Assembly: GCF_014201505.1 (NCBI RefSeq)
Contig: NZ_JACHEO010000016.1
Span: forward strand, 28,479-92,478
Direction: 5' to 3'
DNA length: 64,000 bases
From: Desulfoprunum benzoelyticum
GTDB taxonomy: Bacteria; Desulfobacterota; Desulfobulbia; Desulfobulbales; Desulfocapsaceae
Every line of letters begins with the position of its first letter. The first letter of the stretch is position 1. The notes under the pieces are model-generated. The model was not told the origin of the DNA. It saw only the letters and a list, made by a program, of their open reading frames with translations, and made no database searches. A program made the translations under genes and the position numbers. This document shows, one piece after another, positions 26,008 to 35,009 of this stretch.

Positions 26008-27246
26008 TTATCGAAACCGCCGCATCGCAACAACTGCGTTCGTCCCCCCGAATCCAAAGGAGTTGGAGAGGGCGGCCTCGATCTTCATCTCCCGCGCCTG
26101 TCCCGGCACATAATCAAGATCACACTCCGGACCCGGCTCGATGAGGTTGGCGGTTGGCGGAGCGATCTGGTGATGAACGCTCAGGGCGGTGAATACCGCC
26201 TCGATCCCCCCGGCGGCTCCGAGCATGTGCCCGGTCATCGATTTGGTCGAGCTGATCGCCAGCCGCGACGCGTGATCCTTGAACACCGTTTTGATCGCCT
26301 GGGTCTCACAGCGATCATTGAGGGGGGTGGAGGTGCCGTGGGCATTGATGTAATCGAACTCTTCGGGGGTGAGGCCGGAATCCTCCACCGCCATTTGCAT
26401 GGCTCGAGCCCCCCCTTCCCCGCCTTCCGGCGGCGCCGCGATGTGATAGGCGTCACTGCTCAGACCATAACCGCAGACCTCGGCATAGATATGGGCGCCT
26501 CGGGCCTTTGCATGTTCGAGTTCTTCGAGAATGAGCATGCCGGACCCTTCCGACATCACGAACCCATCGCGATCCTTGTCGAAGGGCCGCGATGCCTGTT
26601 CCGGGGCATCGTTGCGACTGGAAAGTGCCTTCATCGCACTGAAACCAGCCACCCCCAACGGGCAGATGACCGCCTCGGCCCCGCCGGTGACGACGATATC
26701 GCACATCCCGTACTTGATGTGACGATACGCCTCTCCGACGGCATGGGTGCCGGCCGCACAGGCCGTCGTCAAGGTCAGGTTAGGGCCTTTTGAGCCGATC
26801 TGCATCGATATGTGTCCCGACGGCATGTTCGGTATCACCATGGGAATAAAGAAAGGGGTAAGTTTTTTATACCCCTTTTCCAGGCAGATCTGGTGATACT
26901 TCTCAATGGTCGGGAGGCCGCCGATACCACAACCGGTAATCACGCCGACCCGACCACAATTTGACTCATTGATCTCAACCCCACTGTCGCCGACAGCCAT
27001 CATGGCTGCGGCAAGGCCGTACTGCACAAAGAGATCGAAGTGTTTGACCGCCTTTTTGTCGAGAAAATCTTCAACATTGAAATCCTTGACCTCGGCGGCG
27101 ATCTTGACCTGAAAGTCACTCGTATCGAAACGGGTTATCAGGGCCACGCCACTCTTGCCGGCACAGATATTCTCCCAGCTCTTGGCGACACCGGTTCCGA
27201 GGGGTGTCACCAGCCCGACGCCTGTAACCACAACTCTGCGCTTCAC
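26008..27246 (-). CDS. fabF: beta-ketoacyl-ACP synthase II
   Basis: Condensing enzyme that elongates acyl-ACP with malonyl-ACP. The catalytic triad is Cys163 (TTACAAGTHAVGEAY), His in NAHGTSTPLND and His in KSMTGHMLGAAGG. At 412 aa it is full length. The start is GTG, preceded by AAGGAG. It lies 62 bases downstream of acpP in the same operon. Confidence 0.95.
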   Translation of the reverse strand: MKRRVVVTGVGLVTPLGTGVAKSWENICAGKSGVALITRFDTSDFQVKIAAEVKDFNVEDFLDKKAVKHFDLFVQYGLAAAMMAVGDSGVEINESNCGRVGVITGCGIGGLPTIEKYHQICLEKGYKKLTPFFIPMVIPNMPSGHISMQIGSKGPNLTLTTACAAGTHAVGEAYRHIKYGMCDIVVTGGAEAVICPLGVAGFSAMKALSSRNDAPEQASRPFDKDRDGFVMSEGSGMLILEELEHAKARGAHIYAEVCGYGLSSDAYHIAAPPEGGEGGARAMQMAVEDSGLTPEEFDYINAHGTSTPLNDRCETQAIKTVFKDHASRLAISSTKSMTGHMLGAAGGIEAVFTALSVHHQIAPPTANLIEPGPECDLDYVPGQAREMKIEAALSNSFGFGGTNAVVAMRRFR

Positions 27247-27308
27247 TATAGCATCTCCTTCAGTCTGTGTGCTGCCTGACAGATGGGTTTGAAATGAGCT
27301 ACCGCATG

Positions 27309-27539
27309 TTACTTCAGTTTCTTGACGTAATCGATCGCATCCTGAACGGTGGTGATCTTCTCGGCATCCTCGTCGGGGATCTCAATGTCGAATCCCTCTT
27401 CCATTGCCATGATCAGTTCAACCAGATCAAGCGAGTCGGCCCCGAGGTCATCGACAAATGACGCATTCGGCACAACCTTCTCTTTCTCGACACTCAACTG
27501 CTCAACGATGATATCAATCATTTCCTGCTCAATAGCCAT
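27309..27539 (-). CDS. acpP: acyl carrier protein
   Basis: A 76-aa acidic carrier protein; Ser36 in [17 protein letters not shown] takes the phosphopantetheine arm. All the intermediates handled by the neighbouring Fab enzymes ride on it. It lies between fabG and fabF, the usual order. Confidence 0.96.
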   Translation of the reverse strand: MAIEQEMIDIIVEQLSVEKEKVVPNASFVDDLGADSLDLVELIMAMEEGFDIEIPDEDAEKITTVQDAIDYVKKLK

Positions 27540-27658
27540 TTGCTTTTCTCCCTGTTGGTAATAGTCTGTCGAATTTCGGCCGCCGGCACAGCTGTCTGGT
27601 TGCCGTCGGTCCTTGTATATATCCTGGATAACATGGATCCGACAGGATCCATAACGTG

Positions 27659-28405
27659 TTACTGCATAAACATGCCGCCGTTGACGTGCAGCGTCTGGCC
27701 GGTCAGATACCTTCCATCCTCACTGACCAGATAGGCGACCGCCCCCGCCACATCCTCAGGGGTACCAAGGCTGGCCAGCGGAATCTCCTGCAGCAGCTGC
27801 CGCCTGGCCTCTTCAGGCAGAGCGTCCGTCATCTCCGTCTGGATATATCCCGGCGCGACGCTGTTGACGGTGATGTTGCGTGAGGCCAACTCCCGCGCCA
27901 TCGCCTTCGTGATCCCCACCAGACCGGCCTTGGCGGCCGCGTAATTGACCTGACCGGCATTGCCGACGAAACCGATGACGGAGGTGATGTTGACGATCCG
28001 CCCCCAGCGTTGCTTCATCATGGTCTTCGAAACCGCCTTGGCGCAGAGGAAGGCTCCCTTCAGGTTGGTCGACAGGACCTGGTCCCATTCCGACTCCTTC
28101 ATCCGCGCCAGCAGGCCGTCACGGGTGATACCGGCGTTATTCACCAGGATATCGACCCTCCCCGCTTCACTGACGATGCGTTTGAAGGCCTCCTGAATCT
28201 GCCCGCCATCTGCGACATCGAAGGCGATGATCCTCGCCGTTCCGCCGCTGGTCTCGATCAGCCGTCTGGTCTCCTCGGCGGCGTCCGGACGGCTGACATA
28301 GTTGATATACACTACCGCACCCATGGCTGCAAGACGAAGCGAAATCGCCCGTCCTATTCCACGGCTGCCCCCGGTGACGACGGCGATTTTTCCCTGAAGG
28401 TTCAT
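27659..28405 (-). CDS. fabG: 3-oxoacyl-ACP reductase
   Basis: Short-chain dehydrogenase that reduces 3-ketoacyl-ACP with NADPH. The 248-aa protein has the nucleotide-binding [24 protein letters not shown], the catalytic Ser and YxxxK in [20 protein letters not shown], and the C-terminal [13 protein letters not shown]. It overlaps the end of etfA by 4 bases, so translation is probably coupled. Confidence 0.94.
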   Translation of the reverse strand: MNLQGKIAVVTGGSRGIGRAISLRLAAMGAVVYINYVSRPDAAEETRRLIETSGGTARIIAFDVADGGQIQEAFKRIVSEAGRVDILVNNAGITRDGLLARMKESEWDQVLSTNLKGAFLCAKAVSKTMMKQRWGRIVNITSVIGFVGNAGQVNYAAAKAGLVGITKAMARELASRNITVNSVAPGYIQTEMTDALPEEARRQLLQEIPLASLGTPEDVAGAVAYLVSEDGRYLTGQTLHVNGGMFMQ

Positions 28406-29595
28406 CCTCGGCGATACTCCTCAATTCGTTTGATCAGTTTTGGTACGATCTCGTAGAGATCGCCGACGATGCCGAAATCGGCGACATCGAATATCGAGGC
28501 ATGCGGGTCGCGGTTTATCGCCACAATGGTCTCGGAAGACTGCATCCCGGCGACATGCTGGACGGCACCGGAGATCCCGCAGGCGATATAGAGCTTGGGG
28601 GCGACGGTCTTGCCGGTCTGCCCGACCTGGTGCGGGTAGGGAATCCAGCCGGCATCGACGGCCGCCCGCGAGGCCGAAACCTTGGCTCCGAGCACATCCG
28701 CCAACTGCTGCAGCAATTCGAATCCCTTGGGAGTATCAAGGCCACGGCCGCCGGAGATGAGGATGTCGGCTTCCTGAATATTGACCTTGGCGCCGTGGGC
28801 CGCGACTGATTCCAGGACCTGGACCCGGCTGCGCAGTTGTCCGGGAGGCGGGGCGATATCTACGATATCCCCCGTCCGCGCCGGGTCGCAGTCCAGCGCC
28901 CGCATGACCTTTGGGCGGACGGTGGCCATCTGCGGCCGGGAGGAGAGACAGACGATCGTCGCCATGATATTGCCGCCGAAGGCCGGCCGGGTCTGCATCA
29001 GCGCCCCGTCTTCCTCCCGGATGTCGAGGGCCGTGCAATCGGCGGTCAGACCGGCATCGAGACTGGTCGCGACTCCCGGGACGAACGATCTGCCGATGGC
29101 GGTGGCCCCGGCGAGGACAATCTCGGGACGGTGTTCCCTGACCAGCGAGGTCAGGACAGCGGCATAGGTATCTTCGGAGTAAACCGCCAACTGTTCGTGG
29201 TCGACCCGATACACGATGTCGGCCCCATGGGCGATCAGGGTCGTGGCCGTATCGCCGGTATCATGCCCGAACAGGACCGCACTCAACTTCACCCCTCTCA
29301 GATCGGCAAGCCGGCGGCCGGCCCCGAGAAGCTCGAGGGAGACCGGGGCGAGACACCCGAGCCGATATTCGCAGAAGACCCAGACGCCGGACCACTCGTC
29401 AAGATCGACCTTGACAGCCTTCTCCGTTCCCTCCAGGCTCAGGGCCCCGACATCACAGCTCTCAACGCAGGCGCCGCACAGGGTGCAGGCATCCCCCACG
29501 ACCGCGCAGCCATCGACGATCTTTATGGCGGCAAAGGGACACTGATCGGCACAGATGCCGCAGCCGATACAGAGGTCTTGATCGATTTTCAACAT
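28402..29595 (-). CDS. etfA: electron transfer flavoprotein alpha subunit with N-terminal ferredoxin domain
   Basis: A 397-aa EtfA. The first ~60 residues form a 2[4Fe-4S] ferredoxin domain with CIGCGICADQCP and CTLCGACVESC. The EtfA N-terminal domain follows, then the FAD-binding C-terminal domain (SGAVQHVAGMQSSETIVAINRDPHASIF). Such ferredoxin-fused EtfA occurs in anaerobes and suggests electron exchange with low-potential iron-sulfur carriers. Its partner etfB is 22 bases upstream and an acyl-CoA dehydrogenase precedes that. It lies inside a fatty-acid synthesis operon. Confidence 0.93.
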   Translation of the reverse strand: MLKIDQDLCIGCGICADQCPFAAIKIVDGCAVVGDACTLCGACVESCDVGALSLEGTEKAVKVDLDEWSGVWVFCEYRLGCLAPVSLELLGAGRRLADLRGVKLSAVLFGHDTGDTATTLIAHGADIVYRVDHEQLAVYSEDTYAAVLTSLVREHRPEIVLAGATAIGRSFVPGVATSLDAGLTADCTALDIREEDGALMQTRPAFGGNIMATIVCLSSRPQMATVRPKVMRALDCDPARTGDIVDIAPPPGQLRSRVQVLESVAAHGAKVNIQEADILISGGRGLDTPKGFELLQQLADVLGAKVSASRAAVDAGWIPYPHQVGQTGKTVAPKLYIACGISGAVQHVAGMQSSETIVAINRDPHASIFDVADFGIVGDLYEIVPKLIKRIEEYRRG

Positions 29596-29617
29596 GACAG
29601 GGATCTCCGCAGAGAAC

Positions 29618-30397
29618 TTAGAGATAAGGAGCGAGCTTGGCGACCAGCTGATCGATCTGCTCGTCGATACTACCGGTCAGGACGGCCCTTGCACCCCGGG
29701 CCTGGGGCGGGAAGACCCGCATGACCTGGGTCGGAGAACCAGGCAGACCGATACAGGCGGGATCGGCGCCGATATCGGCGGCGGTCAGCCTTCTGATCAC
29801 AGCCTTTTTCGCCTTCATCTTCCCCTTCAGGGAAGGTACCCGCGGTTCGTTGATATCTTTGACCACCGTCAGCAGCGCCGGCAGATCGGTCTTCACAACG
29901 TCATAGCCGTCATCCATCATCCGCTCGACCACGATCGCGGCACCGCTGATCTCCCGAACCTTCTGAACGCAGGTAACATACGGGATATCAAGCCGGGTGG
30001 CCAGCCCCGGTCCGACCTGGGCCGTGTCGCCGTCGATCGCCTGCTTGCCGCAGAGCACCAGATCAAAGTTTCCGAGGGTCCTGACCGTTCTCTCGAGGGT
30101 ATACGAGGTCGCCCAGGTGTCGGCTCCGGCAAAGGCCCTGTCGGTTACCAGCACACCGTTATCGGCACCGCAGGAAATGGCCTGCCGCAGGACGTCTTCC
30201 GCCTGCGGCGGCCCCATGGTCACGACCGTCACCTCGCCGCCATGGGCCTCGACCAGACGCACGGCCTCCTCGAGGGCGTGCTGGTCATAGGGGTTCATGA
30301 TCGACTCGACCCCTTCCCGGGCCAGGGTATTGGTCACCGGGTCAAGGCGCACATCCTTGGCATCCGGTACCTGCTTGACACATACGATAATCTTCAT
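29618..30397 (-). CDS. etfB: electron transfer flavoprotein beta subunit
   Basis: A 259-aa EtfB, forming the heterodimer with EtfA that carries electrons to or from acyl-CoA dehydrogenase. MKIIVCVKQVPDAKDVRLDP, NPYDQHALEEAVRL and LCGKQAIDGDTAQVGPGLA are characteristic. It is 66 bases downstream of the acyl-CoA dehydrogenase gene and directly upstream of etfA. Whether this pair bifurcates electrons cannot be decided from the motifs I can read. Confidence 0.94.
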   Translation of the reverse strand: MKIIVCVKQVPDAKDVRLDPVTNTLAREGVESIMNPYDQHALEEAVRLVEAHGGEVTVVTMGPPQAEDVLRQAISCGADNGVLVTDRAFAGADTWATSYTLERTVRTLGNFDLVLCGKQAIDGDTAQVGPGLATRLDIPYVTCVQKVREISGAAIVVERMMDDGYDVVKTDLPALLTVVKDINEPRVPSLKGKMKAKKAVIRRLTAADIGADPACIGLPGSPTQVMRVFPPQARGARAVLTGSIDEQIDQLVAKLAPYL

Positions 30398-30463
30398 TGA
30401 ACCGACCTTGCTGAAAAACGTGCCGAACCGGAAAGCCGTCCGGCAGAAGTGGCCGCAGAATCG

Positions 30464-31615
30464 TTACTGCGCATACTCCCGATTGAGCTCCTGGCCGATG
30501 ACGTTGCGCTGAATCTGGTTGGTCCCTTCGTAGATCTGGAGAATCTTGGCATCACGCATCATCTTCTCCACCGGATATTCGCACATATACCCATATCCGC
30601 CCATGACCTGGACCGCATCGGTGGCGACCTTCATCGCGACATCGGTGGCAAAGACCTTGCACATCGACGAGACCTTGGACATGTTTTTCGGATGGGCATC
30701 GATATGCCTTGACGCATTGTAGACGAGGGCGCGGGCGGCTTCGATGCCGATGGCCATGTCGGCCAGCATGTGCTGCACCGCCTGGAAGGCGATGATCGGC
30801 TTGCCGAACTGGACCCGCTGCTTGGCATACCTGGCGGCCTCGTCAAGGGCCCCCTGGGCGAGACCGACACCGAGGGCGGCGATTCCCGGCCGCGAAAAGT
30901 CAAGGGTCTTCATGACGGTGATGAATCCGGTCCCGGCCCGGCCGATGATGCGATCCTTGGGGATGCGGCAGTCCTTGAAAATCAGTTCGGTCGTCGACGA
31001 GGCCCTGATCCCCATCTTCTTCTCCTTGGGCCCGCACGAAAACCCGGGGTCGCCCGCCTCGACGACAAACATCGATGCCCCGCGGGGCCCCTTGCTGCGG
31101 TCGGTGATCGCCACCACGGAATAGATTTCAGCCTCGCCGCCATTGGTGATCCACTGTTTCGTCCCGTTCAGCACCCAATGGTCGCCGTCGAGGACCGCCG
31201 TCGTCTGAATCCCGGAGGCATCGGAACCGGCGTTGGCCTCGGTCAGGCCAAAGGCGGCGAACCTTCTGCCAGTTGCGACATCGGGCAGGTATTTCTGCTG
31301 CATCTCCTCGGAACCACCGATCAGGATCGGGTATATCCCGAGGAAACTGGCGGCAAAGGCCGTTCCGACGCCAATACAGCCGCGGCCGAACTGCTCGAGG
31401 GCGAGAACGATATCCAGACACCCGCCGCCAAAACCGCCAAACTTCTCAGGCATCGGGATACCGAAAAGATCAGCCTGAGCGATCTCGTTCAGAATCGCCC
31501 GTGGAAACTCATGTTTTTCATCGAGTTCGGCCCGACGCGGAATGATCCGCTCATCAGTGATTTGCCGGGCTATATCGACGATCATCTGCTGTTCTTCGGT
31601 CAAGAAATAGTCCAT
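30464..31615 (-). CDS. acyl-CoA dehydrogenase
   Basis: A 383-aa FAD enzyme that interconverts acyl-CoA and 2-enoyl-CoA. FGLTEANAGSDASG and WVLNGTKQWITNGGEAE are the two family signatures. The catalytic Glu363 is in IYEGTNQIQRNVIG. The Glu position fits short/medium-chain enzymes of the butyryl-CoA dehydrogenase group. Placement with etfBA between fabH and fabG suggests a link between beta-oxidation-type redox chemistry and fatty-acid synthesis. Chain-length preference is unknown. Confidence 0.93.
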   Translation of the reverse strand: MDYFLTEEQQMIVDIARQITDERIIPRRAELDEKHEFPRAILNEIAQADLFGIPMPEKFGGFGGGCLDIVLALEQFGRGCIGVGTAFAASFLGIYPILIGGSEEMQQKYLPDVATGRRFAAFGLTEANAGSDASGIQTTAVLDGDHWVLNGTKQWITNGGEAEIYSVVAITDRSKGPRGASMFVVEAGDPGFSCGPKEKKMGIRASSTTELIFKDCRIPKDRIIGRAGTGFITVMKTLDFSRPGIAALGVGLAQGALDEAARYAKQRVQFGKPIIAFQAVQHMLADMAIGIEAARALVYNASRHIDAHPKNMSKVSSMCKVFATDVAMKVATDAVQVMGGYGYMCEYPVEKMMRDAKILQIYEGTNQIQRNVIGQELNREYAQ

Positions 31616-31628
31616 GTCACACTCCTGT

Positions 31629-32603
31629 TCACCACTTAATCAGGGTCGCTCCCCAGGTAAATCCTCCGCCGAAGGAGCATATTAAGATCAAATCATCCCG
31701 CAGGATACGTCCGCTGCGGACAGCTTCGTCAAGGGCGATCGGTATAGATGCCGCCGAAGTATTGCCGTATTCGGAAATATTGACAAACACCTTCTCGGCC
31801 GGCAACTGCAGCCGTTCCGCCAGTTTGTTCAGGATCCGGCTGTTGGCCTGATGGGGAATAAACAGCTTCACCGCATCGAGCGTCAGTCCTTTCATGGCGA
31901 GGACGCCATGGACGGCTTCTTCCATGGCCTTGACCGCATATTTGAACACCTCGCGTCCTTCCATGACGATACACGTTCCGGGGTGGCCCTGATTATCGAT
32001 GTCGGGATTGCTGCTTTTCGGCGCGTACATGTACAGGAGATCCCAAAGTCGACCGTCGGAGAGGAGTTTCGATCCCAGATATCCGGGCATTCCCTCACGG
32101 TATCCAATAACGGCGGCCCCGGCCCCATCGCCGAAGAGAATGCAGGTGTTGCGGTCGGACCAGTCCAGACGCGAGGACATGTTTTCAGTGCCGATAACGA
32201 GGACCTTCAGCGCATGATCGGCCTGAACGTACTTGTCTCCAAGGTCAAGGGCGAAGAGAAACCCCGAACAGGCGGCATTGATATCGTAGGCGAAGGCATT
32301 TGCGGCCCCCAGATCCTTCTGCACCAGACAGGCGGTGGACGGCATCAGGGTATGGGAGGTCATCGTCGCCACGATGATCACTCCAATCTCTTCGGCCGCC
32401 ACGCCGGCGGCGTCAAGGGCCCGCCGGGCCGCCGTCGTCGCCAGGTTGCAGGCCTGTTCATCCTGGCCGCAGACGTGCCGGGCGCTGATACCGGTCCGGG
32501 TCCGGATCCACTCGTCGGAGGTGTCGACAAGCCTGGCCAGATCATCGTTGGTGACGATCTTTTGCGGCAGATACGAGCCGGTTCCCAGGATAACCGTCCC
32601 CAT
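31629..32603 (-). CDS. fabH: beta-ketoacyl-ACP synthase III
   Basis: Starts fatty-acid synthesis by condensing acetyl-CoA (or a branched starter) with malonyl-ACP. The catalytic Cys112 is in INAACSGFLFALD, His in FIPHQANSRIL and Asn in YGNTSAASIP. I prefer the ATG at 32603 (GGAG five bases ahead, TGATG junction with plsX) to the adjacent GTG at 32606. Length is 324 aa. Confidence 0.94.
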   Translation of the reverse strand: MGTVILGTGSYLPQKIVTNDDLARLVDTSDEWIRTRTGISARHVCGQDEQACNLATTAARRALDAAGVAAEEIGVIIVATMTSHTLMPSTACLVQKDLGAANAFAYDINAACSGFLFALDLGDKYVQADHALKVLVIGTENMSSRLDWSDRNTCILFGDGAGAAVIGYREGMPGYLGSKLLSDGRLWDLLYMYAPKSSNPDIDNQGHPGTCIVMEGREVFKYAVKAMEEAVHGVLAMKGLTLDAVKLFIPHQANSRILNKLAERLQLPAEKVFVNISEYGNTSAASIPIALDEAVRSGRILRDDLILICSFGGGFTWGATLIKW

Positions 32604-33622
32604 CACGACTCCATCAGCCGATCGTTGTCATCGGCGGCAAGACTCTTCAGAATCGCGGCGTTGACCTGGTGCTTGACCATTTTTCTTGCCTCCAGGATCG
32701 CATTCTTGATCGCGTGGTCGCTCGATGCGCCGTGGCAGACGATCCCGACCCCGTCGATCCCGAGCAGGGGCGCGCCGCCGTATTCGGCGTAATCAACCCG
32801 CTTCCTGAATCTGTTGAATGCGGGACGGGCCAGGAGATAGCCGATTTTTGCCGGGAGCGATTTGACGATCTCGTTTCTCAGCATCTGCATCGCCGCCTCG
32901 GCCAGCCCTTCGCTCATCTTGAGGCAGATATTGCCGACGAAGCCATCGCAGACGATGACATCGACGTCCCCCCGAAAGACGTCGCGCCCCTCGACATTAC
33001 CAACAAAATTGAGCGAGCTGTTCTTCAGTAGAGCGTAGGTTTCCTTGACCAGCTGATTGCCCTTCCCCCCCTCTTCGCCGATCGTGAGCAGGCCTATCCG
33101 GGGGTTGCCGATATCAAAAATACGGGAGAAGCAGGAGGCCATGACCGCGAACTGGTACAGATGCAGAGGACGGCAATCGACATTGGCGCCGACATCCATC
33201 AACACGACCGGTTTTTTCAAGGTGGGAAAAAAAGAAGCGATACCCGGTCTGGAGATCCCTTCCAGCCGTCCCAGCACCCGTACCGCCGCCGCCATCGTGG
33301 CGCCTGAGTTACCGGCACTGACGACGGCATCGGCTTCACCCCTGCGAACAAGGTTGACGGCGACCATGATCGAGGAGTCCTTTTTCTTGCGGACGGCCTC
33401 GACAGGATGCTCATTCATCTCTATAACCTGAGATGAATGAGCGATCCGGATACGTGCAGAGGCTGAAGAACCGGAACCACGCTTGCCGAGAATCGACCCC
33501 AGCAAGGTTTCATCCCCGACCAGAGTGACATGAAGGTCTGCCTGCTCCACGGCAAGTAATGCCCCGGCAATCAACTCCTCGGGACCATGATCTCCTCCCA
33601 TGGCGTCCAGGGCAATGTGCAC
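32603..33622 (-). CDS. plsX: phosphate acyltransferase PlsX
   Basis: Converts acyl-ACP to acyl-phosphate for phospholipid synthesis. The N-terminal IALDAMGGDHGPEELIAG and SAGNSGATMAAAV motifs are diagnostic over 339 aa. GTG start with AGGAG six bases ahead. The rpmF-plsX-fabH order is widely conserved, linking lipid synthesis to ribosome supply. Confidence 0.95.
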   Translation of the reverse strand: MHIALDAMGGDHGPEELIAGALLAVEQADLHVTLVGDETLLGSILGKRGSGSSASARIRIAHSSQVIEMNEHPVEAVRKKKDSSIMVAVNLVRRGEADAVVSAGNSGATMAAAVRVLGRLEGISRPGIASFFPTLKKPVVLMDVGANVDCRPLHLYQFAVMASCFSRIFDIGNPRIGLLTIGEEGGKGNQLVKETYALLKNSSLNFVGNVEGRDVFRGDVDVIVCDGFVGNICLKMSEGLAEAAMQMLRNEIVKSLPAKIGYLLARPAFNRFRKRVDYAEYGGAPLLGIDGVGIVCHGASSDHAIKNAILEARKMVKHQVNAAILKSLAADDNDRLMES

Positions 33623-33631
33623 AGGAAACTC

Positions 33632-33820
33632 CTACTCTATTTCGGCATCAAGAGTGAAGACGGTACGTCCTTTGTATTTGCCGCAACTGGCACACAGACG
33701 ATGGGGTTCCTTCGGCTCGCCGCACTCGGCGCAGAGCGCGATCCCGGTTGCCTTGAGGGCATCGTGGGAACGTCGTTTGTGAGTCCGGGCATGTGAATGT
33801 CTTCTTTTTGGCAGGGCCAT
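33632..33820 (-). CDS. rpmF: 50S ribosomal protein L32
   Basis: A 62-aa basic ribosomal protein. MALPKRRHSHARTHKRRSHD is followed by a zinc-type ribbon CAECGEPKEPHRLCASCGKY, so this is the Cys-containing form. It lies between the DUF177 gene and plsX, the usual order. Confidence 0.95.
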   Translation of the reverse strand: MALPKRRHSHARTHKRRSHDALKATGIALCAECGEPKEPHRLCASCGKYKGRTVFTLDAEIE

Positions 33821-33867
33821 GATTTACCTCCACTTCGGTAACGGTAACTACCGAATAAATTTGATTT

Positions 33868-34383
33868 CTATTGTTCTTTTCTGAGCTGTTTCAATACATC
33901 AAAAGGTCTGTTCCGGCCATTGTCGGAACAGCTGCAATGATCGTCCTGCAACTCGGCGCCACAGACCGGGCAAAGCCCCCTGCAATTCTCATCGCACAGA
34001 ACCTTGAGAGGGAGTGCCAGGAAAACCTGTTCCCGCAGAATTTCACCAAGATCGATAACGGGCTGCTTCAGGTGGACAGCGATACAGTCCTCAGCACTGC
34101 ATTCCATCTCGCCGAGCTCGACAGCTATATTCTCATCAAGGGTGAAAATATACTCAAATTCCTCCTCAACCCTGAGCTCGACAAGCTTTCCGCATCTGTC
34201 GCAGGGTAGGAGAGCGGTGAATCCAATCGTCCCGCCGAGCAGCACCTTTTCTTCTTCTCTTTTCGCCGTGATCGCAACCTGCGGCGAACCGACACACTCC
34301 ACATCCTTCTCCGGGAACCAACCCGTTCCGGAGGGTCTGAAACTCCGCGATTCCTGAAAAATTTCAGAAAATAGCAGTTTCAT
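33868..34383 (-). CDS. DUF177 (YceD-like) protein
   Basis: A 171-aa protein of the YceD/DUF177 family, almost always beside rpmF and linked to 23S rRNA processing in some bacteria. LPCDRCGKLVELRVEEEFEYIF in the middle and a C-terminal Cys group (CDENCRGLCPVCGAEL) are typical. It is the first gene of the fatty-acid operon, with the mla operon terminator 80 bases upstream. Confidence 0.88.
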   Translation of the reverse strand: MKLLFSEIFQESRSFRPSGTGWFPEKDVECVGSPQVAITAKREEEKVLLGGTIGFTALLPCDRCGKLVELRVEEEFEYIFTLDENIAVELGEMECSAEDCIAVHLKQPVIDLGEILREQVFLALPLKVLCDENCRGLCPVCGAELQDDHCSCSDNGRNRPFDVLKQLRKEQ

Positions 34384-34462
34384 TACGTTCCTTGTAACGG
34401 CTGAAAAAATCAGGTGGAGAAAAAAGTGCGATAATAATCAATTTCAACGCCGATGGCTAGAG

Positions 34463-34493
34463 AAAAAACCGGAACAACACGTTGGTGTTGCCG
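34463..34493 (-). terminator. terminator of the mla operon
   Basis: On the minus strand a CGG-CAACAC arm pairs with GTGTTG-CCG (two-base bulge, 4-base loop), followed by GTTTTTT. It lies about 65 bases past the stop of the cyclic-nucleotide-binding gene. Confidence 0.78.
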
Positions 34494-34556
34494 CCGGTGG
34501 CGGCGTGTCGGCTGCAGCCGATTGTCCCCATCCCCTCCCGGATCTGTCGAGGTCGA

Positions 34557-35009
34557 CTACAGAACCCGTGCCAGCCGCTCCGAACCTTTTCTCAGCCGCA
34601 GGTGCGAGATATAGAGGAGGCGGTTGACGATCTTCCAGGCCAGCTCCGGATAACGATCCTTGAGTACATCCAGTTTTTCGCCCGAGAACGAGACAAGACG
34701 CGAATCTTCAACGGCGGCGACGGTGGCTTCGTGAACCTGTCCGGCAAAGACGGCACCTTCGCCAAGCGGTGCGCCGGGATCGAGCAGGGCCACGACCTGC
34801 ATCTTGTCGGCAAAGCCGGTCATCTTCCGTACCGCCAGCCTGCCGGCAACAAGCACATATACCAGCGTCGAATTCTCGCCGATACGGAACAGCGTTTCAC
34901 CTGCCGCCAGCCTCACCTCGGCCAGTTCCGGCTGCAGGGCCGCCAGGTCGTCATCTTGAAGAAAGTCGAAGGCCAGCCGCACAGCCTGATCAGGTATCGG
35001 TCGCTCCAT
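34557..35009 (-). CDS. cyclic nucleotide-binding domain protein
   Basis: A 150-aa protein made of one cNMP-binding (Crp-type) beta-barrel with no DNA-binding helix-turn-helix. AGETLFRIGENSTLVYVLVAGRL and the phosphate-binding cassette LGEGAVFAGQVHEATVAA are visible. The usual Arg of a cAMP-binding cassette is not evident, so the ligand is uncertain. Its start codon shares one base with the mlaC stop (TAATG), so it is translationally coupled to the lipid-transport operon and may regulate it at protein level. Confidence 0.8.
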   Translation of the reverse strand: MERPIPDQAVRLAFDFLQDDDLAALQPELAEVRLAAGETLFRIGENSTLVYVLVAGRLAVRKMTGFADKMQVVALLDPGAPLGEGAVFAGQVHEATVAAVEDSRLVSFSGEKLDVLKDRYPELAWKIVNRLLYISHLRLRKGSERLARVL

